Part shown: one piece after another, positions 24,755 to 33,330 of the stretch
Numbering within the stretch: the first letter of the stretch is position 1
How the letters are laid out: each line of letters opens with the position of its first letter
Assembly: GCF_008806345.1 (NCBI RefSeq)
Contig: NZ_VZZJ01000001.1
Span: forward strand, 310,001 to 374,000
From: Methylobacterium planeticum
Lineage (GTDB): Bacteria; Pseudomonadota; Alphaproteobacteria; Rhizobiales; Beijerinckiaceae
Direction: 5' to 3'
DNA: 64,000 nucleotides
Translations under genes and position numbers: made by a program
The notes under the pieces: model-generated
Database searches by the model: none
What the model was told of the DNA's origin: nothing
What the model saw: only the letters and a program-made list of their open reading frames with translations

Positions 24755-25918
24755 ATGAACTCGCTCGATCTCCCGAAGCCACCCCACGAGACGCGCGTCG
24801 TCGTCGCCATGTCGGGCGGCGTCGATTCCTCCGCGGTCGCCGGGCTGCTCAAGCGCCAGGGTTACGACGTCGTCGGCATCACGCTGCAGCTCTACGACCA
24901 TGGCGCCGCCACCCACCGCAAGGGCGCCTGCTGCGCCGGACAGGACATCCACGACGCCCGGCGCGTGGCCGAGCGCCTCGAGATCCCGCATTACGTCCTC
25001 GATTACGAGGACCGCTTCCGGGATTCGGTGATCGACCGCTTCGCCGAGAGCTACCTCGCGGGCGAGACCCCGATTCCCTGCGTCGAGTGCAACCGCTCAG
25101 TGAAGTTCCGCGACCTGCTCGCCACCGCGCGGGATCTCGACGCCGACGCGCTCGCCACCGGCCATTACGTGGCGAGCCGCCCCGTCGCCCCGGGCTCGGA
25201 CCGGCGCGCCCTCTACCGCGCCCTCGATCCGGCCCGCGACCAGAGCTACTTCCTTTACGCGACGACGCCGGCGCAGCTCGATTTCCTGCGCTTCCCGCTG
25301 GGCGAGCTGCCAAAGGACGAGACCCGGCGCCTCGCCCGCGACCTTGGTCTCTCGGTGGCCGAGAAGCCCGACAGCCAGGATATCTGCTTCGTGCCCCAGG
25401 GCCGCTACGCCGACGTGATCGCGCGGCTTCGCCCCGACGCCGCGCGCCCGGGCGACATCGTCGACCTTGAGGGGCGCACCCTCGGGAGCCACGAGGGCAT
25501 CATCCATTACACGGTCGGCCAGCGCCGCGGCCTGCGCCTCGCCGTCGGAGAGCCGCTCTACGTCGTGCGCCTCGAGGCGGATTCCGCCCGCGTCGTGGTC
25601 GGCCCCAGGACCGCGCTGGCCACGAGCCGGGTCCGCCTCACCGACGTGAACTGGATCGGCGAGGGCAGCCTCGCCGACCTCGACGCGATGCCGGTCGCCG
25701 TGCGCGTGCGCTCGACCCGGGAGCCACGGCCGGCCCACCTGACCTACGATGCCGCGAGCGGCCACGCGGAGGTGACGCTCGTGACGCCCGAGGACGGCGT
25801 CTCCCCCGGTCAAGCCTGTGTCATCTACGCCGACGACACTGCGCGGGCGCGCGTGCTCGGTGGCGGCACCATCCGGCGGATCGACGCGTTGCAGGCTGGC
25901 GCCGCGCGCGCGGCTTGA
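24755..25918 (+). CDS. mnmA: tRNA 2-thiouridylase MnmA
   Basis: MnmA thiolates U34 in the wobble position of Lys, Glu and Gln tRNAs, using ATP and a persulfide relay. This 387-residue protein has the PP-loop [15 protein letters not shown] at residues 19-33. The first cysteine region is [13 protein letters not shown] near residue 107, and the second catalytic cysteine is in [15 protein letters not shown] near residue 205. ATG 24755 is chosen because [22 protein letters not shown] aligns with family N-termini; the upstream open frame is not homologous. It is divergent from fliK. The next gene on the same strand begins 35 nt downstream. Confidence 0.96.
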   Translation: MNSLDLPKPPHETRVVVAMSGGVDSSAVAGLLKRQGYDVVGITLQLYDHGAATHRKGACCAGQDIHDARRVAERLEIPHYVLDYEDRFRDSVIDRFAESYLAGETPIPCVECNRSVKFRDLLATARDLDADALATGHYVASRPVAPGSDRRALYRALDPARDQSYFLYATTPAQLDFLRFPLGELPKDETRRLARDLGLSVAEKPDSQDICFVPQGRYADVIARLRPDAARPGDIVDLEGRTLGSHEGIIHYTVGQRRGLRLAVGEPLYVVRLEADSARVVVGPRTALATSRVRLTDVNWIGEGSLADLDAMPVAVRVRSTREPRPAHLTYDAASGHAEVTLVTPEDGVSPGQACVIYADDTARARVLGGGTIRRIDALQAGAARAA

Positions 25919-25953
25919 GATCGCAACCCCAACACGATGGAACCGAGACCGAC

Positions 25954-26607
25954 ATGCTGAGCGAGCCGCGGGAGGCTGGGCCGAGCACGGCCCTGATGCG
26001 CAAGGCCTACGCCCGTTGGGCCCCCGTCTACGACGTGGTCTACGACAAGCTGACCGAGCCCGCCGCCCGCGCGGCCGTGGAGGCGGCGGTGGCCTGCGGC
26101 CCGCGCATCCTGGAGGCCGGCGTCGGCACCGGGCTCTCCCTCGGCTACTACCCGCGCGGCAGCTTCGTGTGCGGCGTCGATCTCTCCGAGGACATGCTCC
26201 GGCGTGCCAGCAACAAGGTCCGCCGCCGCGGCCTCGCCCATGTCCAGGGCCTGCAGGTCATGGATGTCTGCCGGCTCGGCTACGCCGATGCCAGCTTCGA
26301 CGCGGTGGTGGCCCAGTTCCTCATCACCCTGGTGCCGGACCCCGAGGGCGCGCTCTCGGAGTTTCTGCGCGTGGTGCGTCCCGGCGGCGAGATCGTGCTT
26401 GCCAACCATTTCGGCCAGACCGAGGGCCCGGTCGCCCGGGTCGAGGAGATCGTGGCGCCGCTCTGCACCAAGATCGGCTGGTCCTCGGACTTCAAGTCGA
26501 CCCGGATCGAGGCCTGGGCGCGGCGGAACGGCGTCGAGTTCATCGGCGTCGCCCCGACCTTCCCGGGGGGCTTCTTCAAGATCCTGCGGATGCGCAAGCG
26601 CGCCTGA
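25954..26607 (+). CDS. SAM-dependent methyltransferase, PmtA-like (phosphatidylethanolamine N-methyltransferase)
   Basis: This 217-residue class I methyltransferase has the SAM motif ILEAGVGTGLSLGYYPRG near residue 50 and the acidic GVDLSEDML next. Its N-terminal phrase MRKAYARWAPVYDVVYDKL is typical of the Rhodobacter/Rhizobium PmtA family, which methylates phosphatidylethanolamine toward phosphatidylcholine. The C-terminal FPGGFFKILRMRKR also fits. I start at ATG 25954; a TTG at 25915 overlapping the mnmA stop is possible but lacks family similarity. It is probably co-transcribed with mnmA by proximity. A ubiquinone/menaquinone-type methyltransferase is the main alternative. Confidence 0.75.
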   Translation: MLSEPREAGPSTALMRKAYARWAPVYDVVYDKLTEPAARAAVEAAVACGPRILEAGVGTGLSLGYYPRGSFVCGVDLSEDMLRRASNKVRRRGLAHVQGLQVMDVCRLGYADASFDAVVAQFLITLVPDPEGALSEFLRVVRPGGEIVLANHFGQTEGPVARVEEIVAPLCTKIGWSSDFKSTRIEAWARRNGVEFIGVAPTFPGGFFKILRMRKRA

Positions 26608-26730
26608 GCCGGCGTCGCGGGGTCGGACCGAGGGGGCGGCGCGGTCGCCGGGCGGATCGAGGATGGAACGCAGGACCGCCACGCCACCGCGCATCCCCCG
26701 AAGGAGACGGCCCTGACCCTGGAGCCACGC

Positions 26731-27525
26731 ATGCCTGACAGCCGCCGCCAGCTCCTGCGCTGGCTGCCGCTCGGGCTCCTGGCACTCGCCTCCCTGGCCG
26801 TCCTCGCCTCCGGGGCCTATCACCTCTTCAGCTTCGACCGACTCCTCGCCTCGCGCGCCTGGCTGCAGGACTTCGTCGAGGCCGATCGCCCGCGGGCGGT
26901 CGCGGTGGCGGGCCTCGTCTACGTCTCCGCGGTCGTGCTCTCCGTGCCCGCCTCCCTGGTGCTGACGATGATCTGCGGCTTCCTCTTCGGCGTGGTCACG
27001 GGGGCGCTGCTCGCGGTCACCTCGGCGACCACCGGCGCGGCGATCGTCTTCTCACTCGGCCGCGGGCCGGCGGCCGACCTCCTGCGCCGGCGGGCCGGCC
27101 CGCGCCTCGGACGCCTGGCGGAGGGGTTCCGGCGGGATGCCTTCGGGTACATCACCTTTCTGCGCCTGCTGCCGATCTTCCCCTTCTGGGTGACGAACCT
27201 CGCCCCCGCGGCCTTCGGGGTGCGCCTGCGGACCTTCGTGCTGGCGACGCTCCTCGGCCTCCTGCCCGGGGCCTTCGTGTACGCCGCCACCGGGGCGGGG
27301 ATCGAGGACGCCGTGGCGGCGCACGAGCAGGCCCGGGGCGCCTGCCTCGCCGCCTCCGCGGAGGCCTGCGACGCCGTCCTGACCCTGCGCAGCCTCGTCT
27401 CGCCCAAGATGATCGCCGGGCTCGGGGCGCTCGCGGCCTTCTCGCTCATCACGATCGGGCTGCGCCGCCGCTTCGGTCCGGGTGCCGAGCCCCCGGTCGC
27501 GGCACCCGGGACCGACCGGCCCTGA
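26731..27525 (+). CDS. TVP38/TMEM64 (DedA-like VTT domain) membrane protein
   Basis: This 264-residue protein has an N-terminal TM (LPLGLLALASLAVLASGAYHL) and a VTT domain of about four further hydrophobic segments. Family phrases are SVPASLVLTMICGFLFGVVTGALL, FGYITFLRLLPIFPFWVTNLAPAAFGV and a C-terminal TM. VTT proteins are implicated in lipid scrambling or transport. It follows the PmtA-like gene on the same strand with a 123-nt gap. The ATG at 26731 has GGAG 8-11 nt upstream. Confidence 0.85.
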   Translation: MPDSRRQLLRWLPLGLLALASLAVLASGAYHLFSFDRLLASRAWLQDFVEADRPRAVAVAGLVYVSAVVLSVPASLVLTMICGFLFGVVTGALLAVTSATTGAAIVFSLGRGPAADLLRRRAGPRLGRLAEGFRRDAFGYITFLRLLPIFPFWVTNLAPAAFGVRLRTFVLATLLGLLPGAFVYAATGAGIEDAVAAHEQARGACLAASAEACDAVLTLRSLVSPKMIAGLGALAAFSLITIGLRRRFGPGAEPPVAAPGTDRP

Positions 27526-27902
27526 GGGCGCGCCGGGGCCGAGCATTGGCCGATCCGCCCGCGCCTGCGCCAAGCTTCGTCCGAGGGGTGGGACCTAATA
27601 GCAAGAATGTTTGGATCAACCGGCAATTGTATGCAGAATACCTGACTACCAAAGCCTGCATCCTCTGCCTGATTCAGCCTGACGTGTTCTCGCTTGAGGC
27701 GGCCCACATCTTGATCTCCTGGTCATTCAGCAGAGCGCACCCCTCGACGCGGGCCGGTCGGGCGCGTAACGAAGGACTTGGTTGACCTGACATCGTTCCG
27801 AAGCTTGCGCCCATCATGAGGCCGGCCCGGGACGCGGCCGGCACCGGAGGGAGTTCGGGATAGCCGCGCCTGCAGGGGGCGCACGAGACCCGCAGGGGCA
27901 CA
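27526..27902. other. 377-nt intergenic region with an A/T-richer core
   Basis: From roughly 27590 to 27720 the base composition is clearly less GC-rich than the surroundings (for example TAGCAAGAATGTTTGG and GGCAATTGTATGCAGAATAC). A 79-codon frame on the plus strand (27546-27785) and shorter ones on the minus strand cross it. None has a ribosome site, coding bias or recognisable family, so I call no gene. The 3' part presumably holds the histidine kinase promoter; TTGACC at 27782 is a possible -35 but no good -10 follows. Confidence 0.5.
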
Positions 27903-29405
27903 ATGGGTGTGAGTACGCGTTCGGAGATCGAGACGGCGGAGGCGATAGCGCCTGCGACCGCGTCGGGACCTGTGCGGGAGATCATGCCGGCCCTCGGGCG
28001 GCGCCTCGGATTGTCCGGGCGCCTGTTCCTCCTCACCGTCGCCTTCGTGGCCGTGGCCGAGGTCCTGATCTACGTGCCGGCGGTGGCGAACTACCGTCTG
28101 ATGTGGCTGTCCGACCGGATCGCCGCCGCCCAGGTGGCGGCGCTGGTGCTCGATGCGAATCCGGGGCAGACGGTCTCGGACGAGCTGGCTCGGCGCCTGC
28201 TCACCGGCGTCGGCGCCCGCGCGATCGCGGTGCGCGGCCAGGGCACCCGGCGGCTGCTCGCGGTCGAGTCGATGCCCGCCGAGGTGGCCGACATGGTCGA
28301 CCTGCGGCGGGACAGCTGGTGGGCCTCGATCCGGGGCTCCTGGCGCACCCTGATCGCCCCGGCCGACGTGCCGATCCGGGTCATCGGCCAGGGCCGCGAC
28401 GGGTTCGACCTCGTCGAGATCCTGCTCGAGGAGGCGCCCCTGCGCGCGGCGATCGTGGATTTCTCGATCCGGCTGCTGCTGTCCTCCCTGATCATCGCCG
28501 CCGCCGCCGCCGGCCTCGTCTTCATCGTGCTGCGTCACGTCATCGTCGAGCCGGTGCGTCGGCTCGCCCGCAACATCACGGCCTTCGCGGACGATCCGGA
28601 GAGCCTCGACCGCATCATCGCGCCGAGCAACCGCACCGACGAGATCGGGCATGCCGAGACCGCGCTCGCCCGGATGGAGCGGGCCCTCGCCTCCGAGTTG
28701 CGCGAGAAGCGGCGGCTGGCCGAGCTCGGGCTCGCGGTCAGCAAGATCAACCACGAGTTGCGCAACCTGCTGACGACGGCCCAGCTCCTCGGCGACCGCC
28801 TCGAGGGCGCGGCCGACCCGACGGTGCAGCGCGTCGCGCCGCGCCTCGTCGCCACGCTCGGCCGCGCGATCCGCTTCTGCGAGGCCACCCTGGCCTACGG
28901 ACGGGCCACCGAGCGGCACCCGCAGCGCCGCCTCTGCCTGCTGGCCCCGATCCTCGCCGACCTGCCCGAGCTCGCGGGGCTGACCCACGGCTCGCGGGTG
29001 AACCTGCGCGAATGCGTGCCCTCGGGCCTGCAGATCTGCGCCGATCCCGAGCAGCTCTCGCGGGCGCTGACGAACCTCGTGCGCAACGCCGTGCAGGCCC
29101 TCGACGCGGCCGGAGCGAGCAACGGCACCCCGGAGGTCTCGATCGTCGCCACCCGCCAGGGCGGGGTCGGGTCGGGGGCGGTGACGATCCTGATCGCCGA
29201 TAACGGCCCCGGCCTGCCAGACCGGGCGAAGGCGCACCTGTTCGCGCCGTTCCAGGGCTCGATGCGGGCGGGCGGCACCGGGCTCGGGCTCGCGATCGCC
29301 GCGGAGCTGATCGAGCTGAACGGCGGCAGCCTGCGCCTCGACGAGGGCATGCCCGGCGCCTGCTTCCGCATCACCTTGCCGGACTGGATACCCGGCCCGG
29401 CCTGA
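27903..29405 (+). CDS. Orphan sensor histidine kinase
   Basis: This 500-residue kinase has an N-terminal TM (LSGRLFLLTVAFVAVAEVLIYV), a periplasmic domain of about 130 residues, and a second TM (LLLSSLIIAAAAAGLVFIVL) near residue 195. A HAMP-like linker follows (VEPVRRLARNITAFADDPESL). The phospho-acceptor is in KINHELRNLLTT (His near residue 283). The ATPase has N-box LTNLVRNAVQAL, G1 DNGPGLP and G2 GGTGLGLAIA. No response regulator gene is adjacent, so its partner and signal are unknown. The gene before it reads in the same direction but is separated by 377 nt; bioB converges on its end. Confidence 0.92.
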   Translation: MGVSTRSEIETAEAIAPATASGPVREIMPALGRRLGLSGRLFLLTVAFVAVAEVLIYVPAVANYRLMWLSDRIAAAQVAALVLDANPGQTVSDELARRLLTGVGARAIAVRGQGTRRLLAVESMPAEVADMVDLRRDSWWASIRGSWRTLIAPADVPIRVIGQGRDGFDLVEILLEEAPLRAAIVDFSIRLLLSSLIIAAAAAGLVFIVLRHVIVEPVRRLARNITAFADDPESLDRIIAPSNRTDEIGHAETALARMERALASELREKRRLAELGLAVSKINHELRNLLTTAQLLGDRLEGAADPTVQRVAPRLVATLGRAIRFCEATLAYGRATERHPQRRLCLLAPILADLPELAGLTHGSRVNLRECVPSGLQICADPEQLSRALTNLVRNAVQALDAAGASNGTPEVSIVATRQGGVGSGAVTILIADNGPGLPDRAKAHLFAPFQGSMRAGGTGLGLAIAAELIELNGGSLRLDEGMPGACFRITLPDWIPGPA

Positions 29406-29412
29406 GGACCGC

Positions 29413-30492
29413 CTACTCGGCCGCCGCGAGGGTCAGGCCCGGCACCGTGACGCCGATGTCGCGCAGCAGCTCGGCATCCGAATCCATCTCGTTGTTGGCC
29501 GTGGTCAGCAGGCGCTCGCCGTAGAAGATCGAGTTGGCGCCGGCGAGGAAACACAGGATCTGCGCCTCGCGGGTCAGGCCCTTGCGTCCCGCGCTGAGAC
29601 GCACCCGGGCGCGCGGCATCACGATGCGGGCGGTGGCGCACATCCGCACGAGGTCGAGGGGATCGACCGGCGGCTGGTCCTCCAGCGGCGTGCCCTCGAC
29701 GGCCACCAGGGCGTTGATCGGCACGCTCTCGGGGTGCGGCGCGTGGTTGGCCAGCACCTGCAGCATGGCGGCGCGGTCCTTCACGCCCTCGCCCATGCCG
29801 ACGATGCCGCCGCAGCAGACGCCGATCCCGGCCTCGCGCACGTTCTCGAGGGTCTGCAAGCGATCCGCGTAGGTGCGGGTCGAGATGATGTCGCCGTAGA
29901 AGTCCGGGCCGGTATCGAGGTTGTGGTTGTAGGAGGTCAGGCCGGCCTCGGCGAGGCGCTGCGCCTGGCTCGGCGTCAGCATGCCGAGGGTGACGCAGGC
30001 CTCCATGCCGAGGCCGCGCACGCCCCGCACCATCGCGAGCACGGCGTCGAATTCCGGCCCGTCCTTGGGCTGGCGCCAGGCCGCGCCCATGCAGAAGCGG
30101 TGAGCGCCCGCGGCCTTGGCGGCGGCGGCCTCCCGCAGCACCGTGTCGACCGGCATCAGCCGCTCGCGCCCCATGCCGGTGCCCTTGTGGTGCGCCGATT
30201 GCGGGCAGTAGGCGCAATCCTCGGGGCAGCCGCCGGTCTTGATCGAGAGCAGGCTCGCCCGCTGGATGTCGGCCGGGTCGTTGTGGGCGCGGTGCACCTC
30301 GGCCGCCCGGAACACGAGGTCGAGGAGGGGCAGGTCGTGGATCGCCTGGATCTCGGCCACGCTCCAGTCATGCCGGATCGCCGGGGACGTGTCCGTGCCG
30401 GGCGAGGTCGTGCCGGGCAAGGTCGTGCCGAGCAAGGTCGTGGCAGGCAAGGTCGTGGCGGACGGGGAAGCGGGGGCCGAGGTCTGCGTCAT
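29413..30492 (-). CDS. bioB: Biotin synthase
   Basis: BioB is the radical-SAM enzyme that inserts sulfur into dethiobiotin. The 359-residue protein shows the 4Fe-4S motif CPEDCAYC near residue 87, the preceding [10 protein letters not shown], and family segments such as [23 protein letters not shown] and GGIVGMGE. The core aligns from about residue 40 ([21 protein letters not shown]). The first ~38 residues are a Thr/Pro/Gly/Leu low-complexity extension encoded by 15-bp tandem repeats, which E. coli BioB lacks. ATG 30492 is used because no in-frame Met lies between the repeats and the core. Other biotin genes are absent nearby. Confidence 0.95.
   Translation of the reverse strand: MTQTSAPASPSATTLPATTLLGTTLPGTTSPGTDTSPAIRHDWSVAEIQAIHDLPLLDLVFRAAEVHRAHNDPADIQRASLLSIKTGGCPEDCAYCPQSAHHKGTGMGRERLMPVDTVLREAAAAKAAGAHRFCMGAAWRQPKDGPEFDAVLAMVRGVRGLGMEACVTLGMLTPSQAQRLAEAGLTSYNHNLDTGPDFYGDIISTRTYADRLQTLENVREAGIGVCCGGIVGMGEGVKDRAAMLQVLANHAPHPESVPINALVAVEGTPLEDQPPVDPLDLVRMCATARIVMPRARVRLSAGRKGLTREAQILCFLAGANSIFYGERLLTTANNEMDSDAELLRDIGVTVPGLTLAAAE
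30391..30465. repeat. 15-bp tandem repeats in the 5' end of bioB
   Basis: Five head-to-tail units close to GGTCGTGCCGGGCAA (plus-strand reading), at 30391, 30406, 30421, 30436 and 30451, with one to a few substitutions each. Being 15 bp long they keep frame and encode a repeated pentapeptide of the type TTLPG on the minus strand. Confidence 0.85.
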
Positions 30493-30550
30493 GTGCCCAT
30501 GAGGCGGAACTCGGCCGGAAAATCAAGCCGCCCGGCCGGACGGCCGCCCC

Positions 30551-31435
30551 TCAGTTCGTCGGCTCGCCCGCCGCCACCTTCGCGGTCCAGTCGTCGAAGG
30601 CGATCACCGCCTGGCGCTGCGCGCCGAGGCCGTCGATGCCGAGCGTGACCACGTCGCCGTTCTTGAGATAGCGCGGCGGATTGCGCCCGAGGCCGACGCC
30701 GGGCGGCGTCCCCGTCGTGATCACGTCGCCGGGCTCCAGCATCATGAAGTGGGACAGGTAGGCGACGATCTGGGGCACGTCGAAGATCATGGTGCCGGTC
30801 GACCCGGTCTGCATCCGCTCGCCGTTGACGTCGAGCCAGAGCGACAGGTTCTTGAGATCCGGGATCTCGTCCGGGGTGACGAGCCAGGGCCCGAGCGGCC
30901 CGAAGGTCGGGCAGCCCTTGCCCTTGGTCCAGGTGCCGCCCCGGTCGAACTGGTACGCGCGCTCGGAAAGGTCGTTGCAGACGCAGAACCCCGCCACGTA
31001 GTCCATCGCCTCGTTGGCGTGGACGTAGGAGGCCTTGGTGCCGATCACGACCGCGAGCTCCACCTCCCAGTCGGTCTTGGCCGATCCCTTGGGCAGGATC
31101 ACCGGGTCGTTGGCGCCGGAGAGGCAGGAGGGGGCCTTGTTGAAGACGATGGGCTCCGCCGGGATCGGCGAGCCGGTCTCGGCGGCATGGTCGGCGAAGT
31201 TGAGCCCGATCGCGATGAAATTGCGCGTTCCGCCGACGCAGGGGCCGAGGCGCGTGTCCGCGGGCAGGAGCGGCAGCGACTCGGGGTCGATCATGCGCAG
31301 CCGATCGAGCGAGGCAGGGGACAGGGCGGCCCCGCACAGGTCCCGGACGACGCTCGAGAGGTCACGCAGGCCGCCCGCGCGGTCGATCAGGCCGGGCTTC
31401 TCGTCGCCATTCGCTCCGTGACGCACCAGTTTCAT
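30551..31435 (-). CDS. Fumarylacetoacetate hydrolase (FAH) family protein
   Basis: This 294-residue protein has the FAH-family core: GRNFIAIGLNFADHAAE-like start of the domain (here TRNFIAIGLNFADHAAE), KAPSCLSGANDPVILP, the metal-binding acidic pair in DWEVELAVVIG, and VITTGTPPGVGLG. These enzymes are Mg2+-dependent hydrolases or lyases of beta-diketo or related acids, such as ureidoglycolate lyase, 2,4-diketo-3-deoxyacid hydrolase or acylpyruvase. The substrate cannot be decided here. It reads in the same direction as bioB, 58 nt upstream of it, but biotin synthesis gives no obvious link. ATG 31435. Confidence 0.85.
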   Translation of the reverse strand: MKLVRHGANGDEKPGLIDRAGGLRDLSSVVRDLCGAALSPASLDRLRMIDPESLPLLPADTRLGPCVGGTRNFIAIGLNFADHAAETGSPIPAEPIVFNKAPSCLSGANDPVILPKGSAKTDWEVELAVVIGTKASYVHANEAMDYVAGFCVCNDLSERAYQFDRGGTWTKGKGCPTFGPLGPWLVTPDEIPDLKNLSLWLDVNGERMQTGSTGTMIFDVPQIVAYLSHFMMLEPGDVITTGTPPGVGLGRNPPRYLKNGDVVTLGIDGLGAQRQAVIAFDDWTAKVAAGEPTN

Positions 31436-31829
31436 GGCTCAAGCACTCCGTCGAGGCGGGTCCGCGCAGGACATCTCCCGAAGGTGGTCAGAGGGGCGTC
31501 GGGGTCAAGCGCCGGCCCGCATCGCGCCGAATGTTGCGGGAATCCCACATGATCGGCACAAAAGCGCCGAACGCGCGCTTTCGGCAGCCCGGCCTGCACG
31601 ATGATGCAGAAGGTTTAGATGTAAACGAATCTTCGCAGATCGGTACGGGAATTACCCATCCGGGGCTTATACTGTCGCTGATTCAGACAACATAAACAAA
31701 CACCCGATATTTACAGAAATCAGCGCGGGATTGCGAAGTGCCCGCAAGCAGGGCAATGTACTGGCCAAGGCGATGCACCCGTACTGGGGGCGGGGAAGCA
31801 GAACGCTACAATCTAGAGTGGGAACGGTC
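31436..31829. other. 394-nt divergent intergenic region
   Basis: The region separates the FAH gene (minus) from the FadL-type porin gene (plus) and is A/T-richer from about 31600 to 31730. It holds two inverted repeats: AAAGCGC (31561-31567) with GCGCTTT (31575-31581), and CTGCA (31594-31598) with TGCAG (31605-31609). A TTATAC at 31667-31672 could be a -10 for the porin, but the matching -35 is poor. No gene is seen. Confidence 0.5.
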
Positions 31830-33173
31830 ATGGTGGGCAAACTTCGCGCTCTCGCGCTGGCGGGTGTCTCTGGGGCAGCGCTCGCGCTCGGCGTGAGCGA
31901 TGCGAGCGCCGGCGCCTTCGGATTGCGCGAGCAGAGCAGCATCGCGGCCGGCATGGCGGACGCGGGTGCCGCCTCGGGCGCGGGCGGCGTGTCCTCGATG
32001 TTCTGGAACCCCGCCACGGTGACGATGCGTCCGGGCTGGGTCACCGAGCAGAACCTCACCTTCATCAACCTGTCGGGCAAGATCACCCCAACCGTCGGCA
32101 CCTCGCCCGCCTTCGCGGGCCTCGGCGGCTCCGGCGAGATCGGGCAGGGCGCCGTCCTCCCGTCGGGCGCCACGTCCTACCAGCTCAACGACCGCCTCTG
32201 GATCGGCATCCAGACCGGCGCCCCGTTCGGCCTCGTGACCAAGCCACGCGACGTCTGGGCCGGCGAGGTCTATGGCCGCTCGAGCCGCATCTTCTCGCTC
32301 GCCTTCAATCCGGTGGTGGGCTTCAAGGTCAACGACTGGCTCTCGATCGCGGCGGGCCCGAACATCGAGTATTTCCGCCTGACCCTGCGCCAGGCCCTGC
32401 CGCTGACGCCGCTGCTGCCCGCGGCCGCCCTGCCGAGCGGCTTCCTCAAGGGCGATTCCTGGGGCGTCGGCTTCACGGCCGGCGCGCTGATCACGCCCTG
32501 GGCCGGGACGGCGTTCGGCGTCGGCTACCGCTCCTCGGTCCATCACGACATCGAGGGCTCGATCGGCGTGCCGCTGCTGTCGCTGGCCCCCGTCGCCGGG
32601 CAGGTCCGCGCCAACCTCAACACCCCCGAGAAGCTCAGCGTCGGCCTGACCCAGTCGATCACGCCGGTGTTCCGGATGAATCTCGGCTTCGAGTGGGACA
32701 ACTGGTCGAGGCTCGGCACCGTCGGCATCGTCTCGGTCGCCCGCGACGTGCCGGTGAACTTCCTGCCGCTGAACTACAAGGACGGCTTCACCTACGCGAT
32801 CGGCGGCGAGTACGACTGGTCGCCGGCCCTGACCCTGCGGGCGGGCGTCTCCTACGAGGAATCCCCGATCGACTTCTCGAACCGCTCGGTGCGCCTACCC
32901 GACAACGACCGGGTGAACGTCGCCATCGGCGCGAGCTACCGCTGGAGCGAGAAGCTGACCCTGAACCTCGCCTACTCGCACCTGTTCGTCGACAAGGCGC
33001 GGATCCTGGCGGGCGCGGGCCGCGACTACGACACCCGCAACGCCCTCGGACAGAGCATCGCCTTCGCGGGCATAGCCGATGGCAGCGCCGACATCGTGTC
33101 GGTGGGCTTCCGCTACGTCTTCGGGGATCCGGTCCCGGTCGCGGCGCCGGCGCCCCTGATCCGCAAATACTGA
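31830..33173 (+). CDS. OmpP1/FadL-family outer-membrane transporter
   Basis: This 447-residue protein has a signal peptide (ALALAGVSGAALALGVSDASAGAFG). The mature protein begins with the FadL-like N-terminus GAFGLREQSSIAAGMADAGAASGAGGVSSMFWNPATV. FadL-family barrels import long-chain fatty acids or other hydrophobic molecules. Beta-strand alternation is clear throughout, and the C-terminal strand ends VSVGFRYVFGDPV, followed by a short tail. I choose ATG 31830 (MVGKLRALA) because it gives a proper signal peptide; the frame is open further upstream without support. It converges on phaC across a 16-bp-stem hairpin. Confidence 0.88.
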   Translation: MVGKLRALALAGVSGAALALGVSDASAGAFGLREQSSIAAGMADAGAASGAGGVSSMFWNPATVTMRPGWVTEQNLTFINLSGKITPTVGTSPAFAGLGGSGEIGQGAVLPSGATSYQLNDRLWIGIQTGAPFGLVTKPRDVWAGEVYGRSSRIFSLAFNPVVGFKVNDWLSIAAGPNIEYFRLTLRQALPLTPLLPAAALPSGFLKGDSWGVGFTAGALITPWAGTAFGVGYRSSVHHDIEGSIGVPLLSLAPVAGQVRANLNTPEKLSVGLTQSITPVFRMNLGFEWDNWSRLGTVGIVSVARDVPVNFLPLNYKDGFTYAIGGEYDWSPALTLRAGVSYEESPIDFSNRSVRLPDNDRVNVAIGASYRWSEKLTLNLAYSHLFVDKARILAGAGRDYDTRNALGQSIAFAGIADGSADIVSVGFRYVFGDPVPVAAPAPLIRKY

Positions 33174-33273
33174 CGGCGGGGACGAACCCGGAAGCTCCCT
33201 GCCCGGAGAATTCCCGAAGGCTTCGTGCCCGGCGGGCGGGGGAGGCTTCGGTTCGGGGCATCGCGCAGGACCG

Positions 33274-33309
33274 GAAGAGGCCGGCGGGGGTCACCCCGCC
33301 GGCCTCTTC
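33274..33309. terminator. Strong bidirectional hairpin between the FadL-type gene and phaC
   Basis: Perfect 16-bp arms (33274-33289 and 33294-33309; GAAGAGGCCGGCGGGG and its complement) with a GTCA tetraloop sit between two convergent genes. There is no T-run, but the stem is very stable and the place fits a shared terminator. Confidence 0.75.
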
Positions 33310-33330
33310 GTCCGTTCAGGCGCTGGCCCC

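Noticed and set aside
27546..27785. 79-codon open frame between the TVP38-like and histidine kinase genes
   Set aside because: No ribosome site, no typical third-position GC bias and no recognisable motif; composition suggests non-coding or remnant DNA.
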